Of a stretch of DNA of 64,000 bases, positions 44,197 to 54,369 are shown piece by piece. Position 1 is the stretch's first letter; the number at the start of each line of letters is the position of its first letter. Position numbers and translations under genes: made by a program. The stretch is from Lentzea sp. NBRC 102530. GTDB taxonomy: Bacteria > Actinomycetota > Actinomycetes > Mycobacteriales > Pseudonocardiaceae. The stretch spans positions 1 to 64,000 of the forward strand of contig NZ_BSTF01000005.1 of NCBI RefSeq assembly GCF_030269365.1, in the 5' to 3' direction. The notes beneath the pieces are model-generated. The model saw only the letters and a list, made by a program, of their open reading frames with translations. It searched no databases and had not been told where the DNA came from.

Positions 44197-44270
44197 GGCG
44201 GTGGGGTCCCACCACAAGCCGAGCCGAGAGCAAGAGCTGTGGCGCGACTCGTGACCAGGACCCCACCGCC
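44197..44270 (-). repeat. Long-loop inverted repeat between mtr and the PEBP gene
   Basis: Arms GGCGGTGGGGTCC (44197-44209) and GGACCCCACCGCC (44258-44270) match perfectly over 13 bp with a 48-nt loop. It follows the leftward PEBP gene by about 40 bp and may be its terminator or part of the mtr leader. The rest of 44102-44311 shows no gene. Confidence 0.5.
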
Positions 44271-44311
44271 GGGACCGCTCGTTCGGGAGGCGTGAGTACG
44301 GCTCGCGTGCC

Positions 44312-44839
44312 TCAGTGCTGGTAGGTCGGGGTGATGATCGCCCGCGCCAGCGTGTGGAAGGCCAGGTTGAAGCTCACCACCGCGGCCGAGGCGTTCTCGT
44401 CCACGTCCAGCTTCTCCACGTCCACCGCGTGCACCACGAAGAAGTAGCGGTGTGGCTGGTCGCCCTTGGGCGGGGCCGCGCCGCCGAACGCTCGGGTGCT
44501 GTAGTCGGAGCGGACGTGGAAGGCGTCACCCGGAAGTGTGTCATCGGAGGCGCCTGCTCCGGTGTCCAATTGGGTGGTGGTGACCGGGAGGTTGACGGCC
44601 ACCCAGTGCCAGAAGCCCGAGGGGGTGGGGGCGTCGGGGTCGTAGCAGGTGACGGTGAAGCTGCGGGTTTCCGCCGGGAAGCCGGACCAGGAGAGCTGGG
44701 GTGAGGTGTTGCCGCCTTCGAAGACCTGGGCGTCGGGGAGCTGTTCGCCGTCACGCACGTCCGTCGAGGTGACGGTGAAGGTGCCCACCTCGGGGAGCAG
44801 CAGGTAGGGATCGGGTGCGACTGGGCGCTCAAGGCTCAT
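44312..44839 (-). CDS. YbhB/YbcL family PEBP-like protein
   Basis: A 175-aa phosphatidylethanolamine-binding-protein-fold protein. The [13 protein letters not shown] ligand-site motif (about residues 66-78) and [16 protein letters not shown] (about 120-135) are diagnostic. Bacterial members have no firm function; Raf-kinase-inhibitor is only a historical label. The ATG at 44839 follows GAGGAGGA. It is divergent from a deacetylase lipoprotein gene. Confidence 0.93.
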   Translation of the reverse strand: MSLERPVAPDPYLLLPEVGTFTVTSTDVRDGEQLPDAQVFEGGNTSPQLSWSGFPAETRSFTVTCYDPDAPTPSGFWHWVAVNLPVTTTQLDTGAGASDDTLPGDAFHVRSDYSTRAFGGAAPPKGDQPHRYFFVVHAVDVEKLDVDENASAAVVSFNLAFHTLARAIITPTYQH

Positions 44840-44927
44840 GGAGTCCTCCTCTTGTGATCAGTTCGACCCTATCCCCGTGCAACCACCGGGGGCCGCGCGA
44901 CGTCCTCCGGGGGGAGGGGGAATTGTG

Positions 44928-45698
44928 ATGTCCAGGTTGCGGCTTTTTGCTGCCTTTTTGCTGGTTGCCGGGGTGGTGTCGTGTGCGGACGCGCCTGGCG
45001 CGCAGAGTGGTTCGCCGGTGTTGACCACGTCGAACCCGCCGGTCACGACCACGACGCGGGAGCGGCCAAAGCGCATGTTCGAGCCGCCCTACACGTACGG
45101 GACGGTGCAGGCGAAGGCGCCCGCGATCGTCGACGGGATGGTGCCCGTCGTGACGCGAATCGAGACGGACAAGCCGTACGTGTTCATCACGATCGACGAC
45201 GGTGCCGTGCAGCACCCGAAGGCCCGTGAGCTGATGATGGAGGCCGGGGTGTGGCCTTCGGTGTTCCTCAACACGAAGTACGCCGAGGGGCACAAGGACT
45301 ACTTCAAGCAGTTGCCGGTGACGGTGCACAGCCACACGAGCAACCACCCGAACCTGCAGGGCAAGGGGTTCGAGTTCCAGAAGAACGAGATCTGCGGCAA
45401 CGCGGACTTCCTGGCGGGGGACTACGGGAAGCGGCCGACGTTGTTCCGGCCGCCGTTCGGGAACTACGACGCGACGACCCGGCACGCCGCGGCCAGTTGC
45501 GGGTTCAAGGCACTGGTCAACTGGACCGCCGCCGTCAACGACGGGCGGGTGCAGTTCCAGCAGGGGGACAAGCTCACCAAGGGCGACATCGTGCTGATGC
45601 ACTTCCGGACGACGTTCGTCGAGGACTTCACGGCGTTCCTCAACCGGGCGAAGCAGGACGGGCTGACGCCGGTGCCGCTGGAGGACTTCCTGGGGTGA
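44928..45698 (+). CDS. Polysaccharide deacetylase-family lipoprotein
   Basis: A 256-aa lipoprotein (lipobox VVSC, Cys about residue 19) with a NodB domain. Motif 1 reads TIDDG (about residues 84-88, usually TFDDG) with both Asp kept; motif 2 is HSHTSNHP with both metal His; motif 3 is RPPFGNYD; the late motif is DIVLMHF with the catalytic His. It likely deacetylates a cell-wall or exogenous N-acetylated sugar polymer. The start is ATG 44928 (GTG 44925 also possible) after a G-rich ribosome binding site. Confidence 0.9.
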   Translation: MSRLRLFAAFLLVAGVVSCADAPGAQSGSPVLTTSNPPVTTTTRERPKRMFEPPYTYGTVQAKAPAIVDGMVPVVTRIETDKPYVFITIDDGAVQHPKARELMMEAGVWPSVFLNTKYAEGHKDYFKQLPVTVHSHTSNHPNLQGKGFEFQKNEICGNADFLAGDYGKRPTLFRPPFGNYDATTRHAAASCGFKALVNWTAAVNDGRVQFQQGDKLTKGDIVLMHFRTTFVEDFTAFLNRAKQDGLTPVPLEDFLG

Positions 45699-45762
45699 GG
45701 CAACCGGAGGGCGGGGGTTCCGCGTGCTGTGGGCGGGCGCCTTCTGGGCAAGAGGGGGAGAG

Positions 45763-46212
45763 ATGAAGCGAGTTGCAGCAGCAGTGCTCGTCGTCGCGGG
45801 GATGGCGGCGGGTGCCGGACCGGCGGTGGCGGCCGAGGGGAACGAGCTGACGGCCGTCCGGACCGGACAGCACGCCACGTTCGACCGGGTCGTGTTCGAG
45901 TTCGACGGGCCGCGGCCGAGCGTCACGCACGGGCGGACCTCGCAGCTGGTCCACTGCGCGTCCGGCAAGGACGTCGACGCCAAGGGCGACGAGTTCGTCG
46001 AGGTCACGATGCAGCCGGCCAACGCGCACGACTACACCGGGCCGCGCAGGTTCGACACGCCTGGGCTCAAGAAGGTCCGCAGCGTCTCGAACACGTGCGA
46101 CTTCGAGGCGCACCTGAGCTTCGGGATCGGCTACGAGGCCACGGGACGGGCGTACTCGGTCTCGTTCCTGGACAACCCGAGCCGCGTGGTCATCGACTTC
46201 GACAACAGCTGA
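45763..46212 (+). CDS. AMIN-like exported protein, copy 1
   Basis: A 149-aa exported protein: signal peptide (cleavage after PAVAA, about residue 24) and one AMIN-like beta domain with VRTGQHATFDRVVFEFDGP and the closing NPSRVVIDFDN. Two cysteines (HCASG, NTCDFEA) are conserved in all three copies and may form a disulfide. AMIN-type domains bind cell-wall glycan. The ATG at 45763 has GGGGGAG upstream. First of three tandem paralogues. Confidence 0.88.
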   Translation: MKRVAAAVLVVAGMAAGAGPAVAAEGNELTAVRTGQHATFDRVVFEFDGPRPSVTHGRTSQLVHCASGKDVDAKGDEFVEVTMQPANAHDYTGPRRFDTPGLKKVRSVSNTCDFEAHLSFGIGYEATGRAYSVSFLDNPSRVVIDFDNS

Positions 46213-46224
46213 CAGGGGAGACGC

Positions 46225-46695
46225 GTGAAGAAGCGACTGGGTGCGGTGCTGCTCGCGGTGGCCGCGGTGTTCACGGCGGTGCCGGTGGCGTCGGCGAGCG
46301 GGCACGCGGAGCTGACGAACATCCGGACCGGCAAGCACGAGAACTTCGAGCGGATCGTGCTCGACCTGAACGGCCTGCCGGGCAACTCGCTGTCGCGGGA
46401 GACCGGCGAGGTCTCGAACTGCGGGTCCGGCAACCCCGTTCCGGTGGGCGGCAACGAGATCCTGGAGACGATGTTCTTCGGCGCGGCCTCGTACGACGAG
46501 AACTTCAACCCGACGTACCCGGGACCGCGCAACTTCGTGCCGCAGGGGCTCACCAACGTCAAGGGCGTCGCGATCACGTGTGACTTCGAGGCGACGCTCG
46601 GCATCGCGGTCGGGTACGACGACGCGAACTCGTGGCACAAGGTGTTCACGCTGACCAACCCGGACCGGGTCGTCATCGACATCTACTCGTACTAG
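46225..46695 (+). CDS. AMIN-like exported protein, copy 2
   Basis: A 156-aa paralogue with signal peptide (cleavage after VASA, about residue 24), IRTGKHENFERIVLDLNGLP, the Cys pair (NCGSGNP, TCDFEA) and the closing NPDRVVIDIYSY. The start is the GTG at 46225 with AGGGGAG upstream, 12 bp after copy 1, so they are cotranscribed. It is closer to copy 3 than to copy 1. Confidence 0.88.
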   Translation: MKKRLGAVLLAVAAVFTAVPVASASGHAELTNIRTGKHENFERIVLDLNGLPGNSLSRETGEVSNCGSGNPVPVGGNEILETMFFGAASYDENFNPTYPGPRNFVPQGLTNVKGVAITCDFEATLGIAVGYDDANSWHKVFTLTNPDRVVIDIYSY

Positions 46696-46761
46696 CGAAG
46701 CAACTGTGGTTCAGGTCACACGTCTTCCAGGTGTCGCAAGAGCCCTGAGAGGGGGCCGAAG

Positions 46762-47238
46762 ATGAACAGACGTCTTGTCGCTCTGCTCGTGGCGGTGCTG
46801 GCCGTGTTCACGGTGGCGCCGGTGGCGTCGGCGCAGGGCACGCCCACGCTGTCGAACATCCGGACCGGGCAGCACAACGGCTTCAGCCGCGTGGTGCTCG
46901 ACCTGTCCGGACTGCCGACCGAGCACCGGGTCAGCGAGGTCACCAGCGTGTCGCACTGCGCGTCGGGGAACCCGATCGCCATCGCGGCCCCTGGGGTGAA
47001 CGAGATCCTGTCGGTCACGTTGATCGGTGCGGCCGCGCACGACGACAACGGGAACCTGACGTACACGGGGTCGCAGAACTTCGCGACGCCCGGCTTGAGC
47101 CACGTCCGGGGAGTCGCGCTCACGTGCGACTTCGAGGCCACGCTCGGGGTCGCGGTCGGCTACAGCAATCCCTACTCGTGGCACCGGGTCTTCACGCTGA
47201 CGAACCCGAACCGGCTCGTCATCGACGTGGGCCTGTAA
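46762..47238 (+). CDS. AMIN-like exported protein, copy 3
   Basis: A 158-aa paralogue: signal peptide (cleavage after VASA), IRTGQHNGFSRVVLDLSGLP, Cys pair (HCASGNP, TCDFEATLG) and closing NPNRLVIDVGL. It starts at the ATG at 46762 after GAGAGGGG, 66 bp beyond copy 2. The array ends in a strong terminator. Confidence 0.88.
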   Translation: MNRRLVALLVAVLAVFTVAPVASAQGTPTLSNIRTGQHNGFSRVVLDLSGLPTEHRVSEVTSVSHCASGNPIAIAAPGVNEILSVTLIGAAAHDDNGNLTYTGSQNFATPGLSHVRGVALTCDFEATLGVAVGYSNPYSWHRVFTLTNPNRLVIDVGL

Positions 47239-47246
47239 ACGAAAAG

Positions 47247-47286
47247 CCTCGTGGGGGCAGCAGTCGCCGCTACTGCCCCCACGAGG
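47247..47286. terminator. Terminator between the AMIN array and lon
   Basis: Perfect 14-bp arms (47247-47260 and 47273-47286) with a 12-nt loop. An AAAA run at 47242-47245 gives a T-run for the leftward lon transcript, so it can serve both convergent units. Confidence 0.85.
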
Positions 47287-47305
47287 GGTCTGGATCAGGA
47301 AACCG

Positions 47306-49654
<2,349 letters not shown>

Positions 49655-49670
49655 CTCGTCATCCTCCAAA

Positions 49671-49691
49671 GTTGAGTCTGTACCGCTCAAC
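49671..49691. promoter_or_regulatory. HAIR-like HspR operator upstream of lon
   Basis: GTTGAGT-N7-GCTCAAC matches the HspR inverted repeat CTTGAGT-N7-ACTCAAG in spacing and in the TTGAG/CTCAA core. It lies 17 bp before the lon start, over the promoter. HspR control of lonA is established in Streptomyces. Confidence 0.75.
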
Positions 49692-49731
49692 CAACTGGAG
49701 TCTGCCGGTGTTCCCCCTGGGGTGTTCGCTC

Positions 49732-50442
49732 TCAGCGAGCAGTGGCTTTCAGGCGCCTGACCAGCGCGATCTCGCCGGTGACGCGGGCGAGCGCGGTGCT
49801 CGTGGGGCACGACGACAGCACGCCCACGGGCCTGCGCCGCAGGTCGAGACGGTCGCCGCCGGGAAATTTCACCGAGCACCGGTTGGCCGCCGCGACGAAC
49901 GGCAGCAGCGTCTCTCCCGCTTCGACCGTACGCCCGCTCAGCACGACCGCGCGGGACGTCCGGCGGGCGGGAGCGACCGGGATCGGGGTGTCGAACCGCA
50001 GCAGCTCCTCGACGGCGTCCTTCGCGAGTTCGGGGGAGTTCCGCAGCAGCGTCGCCTGATCGGGGTGGTCTTGGAGGGCGTGCAAGGCGTTGGAGAGGAA
50101 CGCCTGGGTGGTCGCGAGGGCCGTCGCGGCGAACTCCTCCACGCCGTGCGCGAGCGTGAACGCCTCGGCCGCCGCGGCCCCGACGGACCGCGCGAACGTG
50201 GCGTCGTCGGCGTCGAGCACCTCGAGCGCGCTCAGCGTGATCACCGGCCGGGCGAGCTTCACGGCGTGCGCGATGGTCCGTCTGGGTAGCGGTTCCGGGG
50301 CACCGGACTCCAGGTCGAGCACTGTGAGTACGTCGTCGTAACGGGTGATGCACCAGCCACCGATATCGGCGTCGAAGTGCACCGGCGAGCGTTCCCTGAG
50401 ATGGCGGAACCTCGCGTGGCGTTCAGCGGTGCTGGAGTGCAT
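49732..50442 (-). CDS. Cytochrome P450-like protein with degenerate heme region
   Basis: A 236-aa protein with P450 landmarks but little over half the usual length. N-terminal FRHLRERSPVHFDADIGGWCITRYDDVLTVL corresponds to the B region (quoted in part: RERSPVHFD), and VEELLRFDTPIPVAPARRTS is a genuine K-helix ExxR region. The I-helix and its Thr are missing, and the heme loop reads GVLSSCPTSTALARVTGE, without the FGxGxH residues and with one extra residue between the Cys and LAR. It probably cannot bind heme normally. It is either a decayed P450 or a P450-derived partner protein; the frame is intact. The ATG at 50442 is the likely start, divergent from the methyltransferase. Confidence 0.75.
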   Translation of the reverse strand: MHSSTAERHARFRHLRERSPVHFDADIGGWCITRYDDVLTVLDLESGAPEPLPRRTIAHAVKLARPVITLSALEVLDADDATFARSVGAAAAEAFTLAHGVEEFAATALATTQAFLSNALHALQDHPDQATLLRNSPELAKDAVEELLRFDTPIPVAPARRTSRAVVLSGRTVEAGETLLPFVAAANRCSVKFPGGDRLDLRRRPVGVLSSCPTSTALARVTGEIALVRRLKATAR

Positions 50443-50461
50443 GGTTCCTAGCACGTGTCCG

Positions 50462-50476
50462 GAACCGATCCGGTTC
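50462..50476. promoter_or_regulatory. Palindrome between the P450-like and DUF574 genes
   Basis: GAACCG (50462-50467) and CGGTTC (50471-50476) flank ATC in the divergent intergenic region and could be an operator. Confidence 0.35.
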
Positions 50477-50524
50477 GGATGTGTGGCGGTGGACACCCGT
50501 GCGGCGACAACGGAGGATGCGGGC

Positions 50525-51325
50525 GTGAAGGAAGAGCTGAAGTGGGTCCCGTCGACCGTCGACGTCACGCGCCCGAGCGTCGCGCGGATGTACGACTACT
50601 ACCTGGGCGGCTCGCACAACTTCGAAGCCGACCGCGCCGCGGCCAAGCAGGTGGAGCAGATCTTCCCCGGCGTCGCCCAGAGCGCGCAGGCGAACCGCTC
50701 GTTCCTGCGCCGGGTCGTCCGCCACCTGCTGACGCAGGGCGTGGGCCAGTTCCTCGACCTCGGTTCGGGCATCCCGACCGTGGGCAACGTCCACGAGATC
50801 GCCCAGCACGACGACCCGAACGCCCGCGTGGTCTACGTCGACTTCGAACCGGTCGCGGTCTCCCACAGCAACGCGCTGCTGGCCGACAACCCCAACGCGT
50901 CCGCGCTGCTGGCCGACCTGCGCGCCACCAAGACGGTGCTCGCCGGCGCCCGCGAGATCCTCGACTTCAGCCGCCCGGTCGGCGTGCTGATCATCGCCGC
51001 GCTGCACTTCATCCAGGACACCGACAGCCCGTACGAGGCCGTCGCCGAGTACATGAACGCACTGCCCTCCGGTTCGCACCTCGCGATCACGCACGCCACC
51101 TGGGACACGTTGAACGACGAGGAACGCGCGGAGGCCGAGCAGATCGCCAAGATCTACAGCAGCTCCGACAACCAGCTCAAGATGCGCACGCACGCCGAGG
51201 TCACCAAGTTCTTCGACGGCATGGAGGTGCTGGAGCCGGGCGTCGTCGCGGTCAACGACTGGCGCCCGGACTCCTTCGACGACGCCCACGTGGGCATCTA
51301 CGGCGCCGTCGCCCGCAAGCCCTGA
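50525..51325 (+). CDS. DUF574-family SAM-dependent methyltransferase
   Basis: A 266-aa protein of the actinobacterial DUF574 (Methyltransf_19) family. The N-terminal DVTRPSVARMYDYYLGGSHN is the family mark, followed by the SAM motif FLDLGSGIPT (about residues 76-85) and the VVYVDFEPVAV acidic strand. Targets are unknown. The start is the GTG at 50525 with GGAGG 8 nt upstream. Its 3' end overlaps the convergent PheS-like gene by 28 bp. Confidence 0.93.
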   Translation: MKEELKWVPSTVDVTRPSVARMYDYYLGGSHNFEADRAAAKQVEQIFPGVAQSAQANRSFLRRVVRHLLTQGVGQFLDLGSGIPTVGNVHEIAQHDDPNARVVYVDFEPVAVSHSNALLADNPNASALLADLRATKTVLAGAREILDFSRPVGVLIIAALHFIQDTDSPYEAVAEYMNALPSGSHLAITHATWDTLNDEERAEAEQIAKIYSSSDNQLKMRTHAEVTKFFDGMEVLEPGVVAVNDWRPDSFDDAHVGIYGAVARKP

Positions 51326-52326
51326 AGCAGCCTGTCCCTGATCTCGTTGGTCTCGCGGTCGGTGAGGGTGCGCTCCGGCGCCCTCATCGTCACGCGGATG
51401 AGCACGTTCTTCTGACCCGGCAACGCGTTCAGCCGCTCGCGGACGTGGCCGGGCAGTTGCTCGGTCCTCGTCTCGCCGAGGATCTCGATCTCCTCGACGA
51501 CGTCCTCGGGCACGAGCGCGCGGATGCGGTCGCCGAGGGTTTCGACGTCGTCGTGCTCGTCGGCCATGATCGAGACGTCCCTGATCGCGGCCGGGTGCTT
51601 CGAGATCGGCCGGTACGGGGCCAGGTCCAGCATCTGGACCGCGATCCGCGGGTCCTCGTTGCGCAGCAGGCGGATGTCCGGGATCTCCTTGCGCAGCATG
51701 AGGATCCGGTCCAGGCCGAGGCCCATGGCGAGGCCGTGCGGGTGGTGCTTGAGGACGTGCCGCGCGGCCCGCCCGCACTCACCGATCTCCACCCGTTCGC
51801 CGTCGTGCTCCACGTCGATCTGCTTGCCGTGCGTGGTGTACGGGTGTTCGGCGTCGACCGTGCGATAACGCTTGCCGGGCAACAGAGTCGTGACGACCCG
51901 GTGGATGAGCTCGTCGAGCGGTTCCTCTTCGGTGCTGACTCGCCAGACGTCGAGCTGGTGCGGGGTGCCGGTGTGCAGGCGGTCGACGGTGTCGCGGCGG
52001 TAGACGACGCCGGGGCAGACCAGCGTGACGTCCGGGGTGGCGTGCCTGAGCGCGGGCGGGATCATCGCCGAGGTGTGGCTGCGCAGCATGCACGTCTCGC
52101 TGACGTACCTGGTGTAGCGGGCATCCCTGGTGACGGCGTCCGCCGGGTAGCCGAGGAGTTCGTAGTTGTGCTCCACGGGAACCACCGGGTGGTGGCGGAC
52201 GATCAGCGGGTTGTGCAGGACGTTCGTCAGGTCGTCGACGAGGAGTTGGAGCGCGTGCGGGCCCTGCGCGGGATCGGTGAGGTCGCGGACGTTCAGGGCG
52301 TGCAGGAGTTCTTCGGTGCGGTACAC
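51298..52326 (-). CDS. Stand-alone PheS-like ligase with C-terminal FDX-ACB-like domain
   Basis: A 342-aa class II aminoacyl-tRNA-synthetase-fold protein. Motif 2 is GVVYRRDTVDRLHTGTPHQL (about residues 105-124), like the PheS GxVxRxxxxDxTHxxxFHQ pattern. Motif 3 is MGLGLDRILMLRKEIPDIRLL. The C-terminus (about 250-340), RDVSIMADEH ... RTLTDRETNEIRDRLLQGL, resembles the FDX-ACB anticodon-binding domain of PheT. The layout, alpha core plus FDX-ACB in one chain, is that of mitochondrial monomeric PheRS. No pheT follows. It matches what I recall as the 'PheS-related mystery ligase' (SrmL). Start GTG 52326 is chosen by content; no ribosome binding site is visible and two hairpins precede it. Confidence 0.85.
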   Translation of the reverse strand: MYRTEELLHALNVRDLTDPAQGPHALQLLVDDLTNVLHNPLIVRHHPVVPVEHNYELLGYPADAVTRDARYTRYVSETCMLRSHTSAMIPPALRHATPDVTLVCPGVVYRRDTVDRLHTGTPHQLDVWRVSTEEEPLDELIHRVVTTLLPGKRYRTVDAEHPYTTHGKQIDVEHDGERVEIGECGRAARHVLKHHPHGLAMGLGLDRILMLRKEIPDIRLLRNEDPRIAVQMLDLAPYRPISKHPAAIRDVSIMADEHDDVETLGDRIRALVPEDVVEEIEILGETRTEQLPGHVRERLNALPGQKNVLIRVTMRAPERTLTDRETNEIRDRLLQGLRATAP

Positions 52327-52330
52327 GAGG

Positions 52331-52380
52331 ATTCCCGTTCTGGTCGGTGTGGGGTGCGGAGTCCCCCGACCGACGGGAAT
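52331..52380 (-). promoter_or_regulatory. Leader hairpin 2 of the PheS-like gene
   Basis: ATTCCCG (52331-52337) pairs with CGGGAAT (52374-52380), and inside it GGTCGG (52342-52347) pairs with CCGACC (52366-52371), with further pairing of GGG and CCC near the loop. The structure ends 4 nt before the GTG and could control initiation. Confidence 0.6.
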
Positions 52381-52391
52381 TTCAGGCGCGC

Positions 52392-52416
52392 GCCACCCAC
52401 GCAGGTCGGGGGTGGC
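52392..52416 (-). promoter_or_regulatory. Leader hairpin 1 of the PheS-like gene
   Basis: GCCACCC (52392-52398) and GGGTGGC (52410-52416) form a perfect 7-bp stem with an 11-nt loop. It would be transcribed first if the minus-strand hexamer TAGCCT (52441-52436) is the -10 element. Confidence 0.5.
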
Positions 52417-52447
52417 CAAATCGCGTCACGGGACCAGGCTAGCGCGG

Positions 52448-54328
52448 CTACTCGGGCGGTGTCAGCCGCAAATCCGGGTCCACCGGGGGCACGCCGTCGA
52501 ACGGCCCGTCGTCCTGCAGCCGTCCGACGTGGTCGAGCGCCACCTCGATGTCGGCGCGGAACGGGTCGCCGTCGGCCGGCGGCGTGCGGAACCAGTCGTG
52601 CAGCTCGGCCGGGATCCGGAACCGCGCGAGCAGGTCCTCGTACAGGGCGTCGCGGCCGGCGGCCTGCGCGCCCAGCTCCTGGTACTCGCGCAACGCCATG
52701 CGCAGCCGGATCCAGCGGTAGCGGTCGGTGTTCTGCTGCTGCTCGAACCGTTCGCGCAGCAGGTCGCCCGCCTTCTGGCCGCGCAACGCCAGTCGCTTGA
52801 TCGTCTCGGGCGGCATGAACAGGTTCGAGCCGCCCTCGTCGTCGGACTGGCGGACGTGCGCGATGCGGCCCCGGTAGCCGGGGAGCGCCGACTGCATGGT
52901 GTCGCGCCAGTCGAGGAACGTGTTCAGGATGGACACCAGGAAGCGCGGCATCGAGTTCAGGGCCGCGTAGTGCGTGCCCGAGGTCGAGGCGTCCTGTTCC
53001 GGCAGCCACACCTCGTCGGTGTCGCCCGCGGGGTAGGGCTGCAGGCTCAGGCCGAACGTGGGCCAGCGCGGCAGCAGCGCGTCGAAGAAGTGGATCGGGA
53101 AGTTGCTGGTGATGCCGCCGTCGGAGAACCAGTGCACGCGGCCGTCGCGGCACAGCGGCACGGCGGCGATCAGGCCGGGGAACGACAGCGACATCCGCAC
53201 CGCGAGCACGACCGGCAGCCGGTCGCGATCGGGCAACGCGCGCAACGGCATGCCCTCGTGCAGCGGGCACTTCTCCGCCTCTGGTGCCCCGTTCAGCTGC
53301 TCGACGACCCTGGACGGCAGCACGTAGCCGAGGCACTCCTCGCAGTACTGCCACTTCTCCTTGAACGGCAACCGGTACGGCCGGCCCTCGGACAGGTCGG
53401 TCGTCATCAGCACGAGGTTGATGTCCCCGAGGTCGCCGAACGTCACCGCCTCGTCGGTGCCCGCGAGGTCGTCGAGCTGGTCGGCGATCCAGTCGGCCAG
53501 CGGCGGCACCCCGGTCGAGGCCGGCACGCCCGCCCTCCGGTCGAGCCACGACGGCCGGTAGTCGCCGGTGCCGGGCACGAGTCCGAAGTGGATGGACCGC
53601 GCGTTGTCCTTGAGGAACCGCTGCATCGCGTACCCGTACGTGACGATCAGCGCGCTCACCGCCGCCAGCGTCAGCACCAGCCACACCAGCACGACGATCG
53701 CCGCCGTCGCGTGGTGCCGGGAGAACGCCAGCCCGAGCACCAACGGCACGAGCGCGAACACCGCCGCGGGCCAGGGCAGGCTCGACCGCAACGGCCACAC
53801 CACGATCACCAGGCACGCCAGCGCGACCACGCCCACCACCACGGCGAGCCAGCCGGGGTAGACCGACGGCGCGAGCCACGCCGAGTACAGCACCGGCCCG
53901 CCGAGCCACAGCAACGCCATCAGCCCGAGCACGGCCTTCGCCCGCAACCCGACCGCGCCCAGCAACGCGAAGAACAGGCACGTGATCGCACTGCGCCCGG
54001 TCGTCTCGCGCTTCTGCATGGACGCCACCACGATCCGGTACAGCGCGCGCGTCTTCTCGGCGGGCTGGAACAGCTGCGCCATCCGCCACCGCTCCGCACC
54101 GGAACCCGAGGTGAACCAGTCGATCAGCCCGGCGAGCTTGTCGAACCCGCCCCTGTCGCGCCCGCGTTCGGCCGCCGCCGTGAAGCCCGCGGCGATCGCC
54201 CCGGCGGACGCGCCGCCGATCTGCTTGAACTCGTAGTGGCGGGCGAGCGAGGCGACCGCGAGCGGGTAGACGACACCACTGGTCGTGCCGCCCCGCATGG
54301 TCAGGTCGCAGTAGCGGTCGTACTCCAT
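52448..54328 (-). CDS. Membrane-anchored patatin-like phospholipase
   Basis: A 626-aa protein. The patatin nucleophile motif GGASAG has Ser41, the glycine-rich start is RGGTTSGVVYP, and the catalytic Asp lies in SDGGITSNFPIHFFDAL (about residue 400). A hydrophobic insertion between the two halves (about residues 120-215) contains several transmembrane helices, so the lipase is membrane-embedded. It probably hydrolyses phospholipid acyl groups. No nucleotide-cyclase or other defence partner is adjacent. The start is the ATG at 54328. Confidence 0.9.
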   Translation of the reverse strand: MEYDRYCDLTMRGGTTSGVVYPLAVASLARHYEFKQIGGASAGAIAAGFTAAAERGRDRGGFDKLAGLIDWFTSGSGAERWRMAQLFQPAEKTRALYRIVVASMQKRETTGRSAITCLFFALLGAVGLRAKAVLGLMALLWLGGPVLYSAWLAPSVYPGWLAVVVGVVALACLVIVVWPLRSSLPWPAAVFALVPLVLGLAFSRHHATAAIVVLVWLVLTLAAVSALIVTYGYAMQRFLKDNARSIHFGLVPGTGDYRPSWLDRRAGVPASTGVPPLADWIADQLDDLAGTDEAVTFGDLGDINLVLMTTDLSEGRPYRLPFKEKWQYCEECLGYVLPSRVVEQLNGAPEAEKCPLHEGMPLRALPDRDRLPVVLAVRMSLSFPGLIAAVPLCRDGRVHWFSDGGITSNFPIHFFDALLPRWPTFGLSLQPYPAGDTDEVWLPEQDASTSGTHYAALNSMPRFLVSILNTFLDWRDTMQSALPGYRGRIAHVRQSDDEGGSNLFMPPETIKRLALRGQKAGDLLRERFEQQQNTDRYRWIRLRMALREYQELGAQAAGRDALYEDLLARFRIPAELHDWFRTPPADGDPFRADIEVALDHVGRLQDDGPFDGVPPVDPDLRLTPPE

Positions 54329-54369
54329 GCGCTGATGATCGCGCGATCGGACGCATTAGTCAGCGAAGT

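Noticed and set aside
52331-52441. T-box riboswitch ahead of the PheS-like gene
   Set aside because: The leader has hairpins but no T-box core sequence or specifier-loop pattern that I can see.
52448-54328. CBASS-type phospholipase defence system
   Set aside because: The patatin has no adjacent nucleotidyltransferase or accessory genes and has membrane helices unlike the small CapV effectors.
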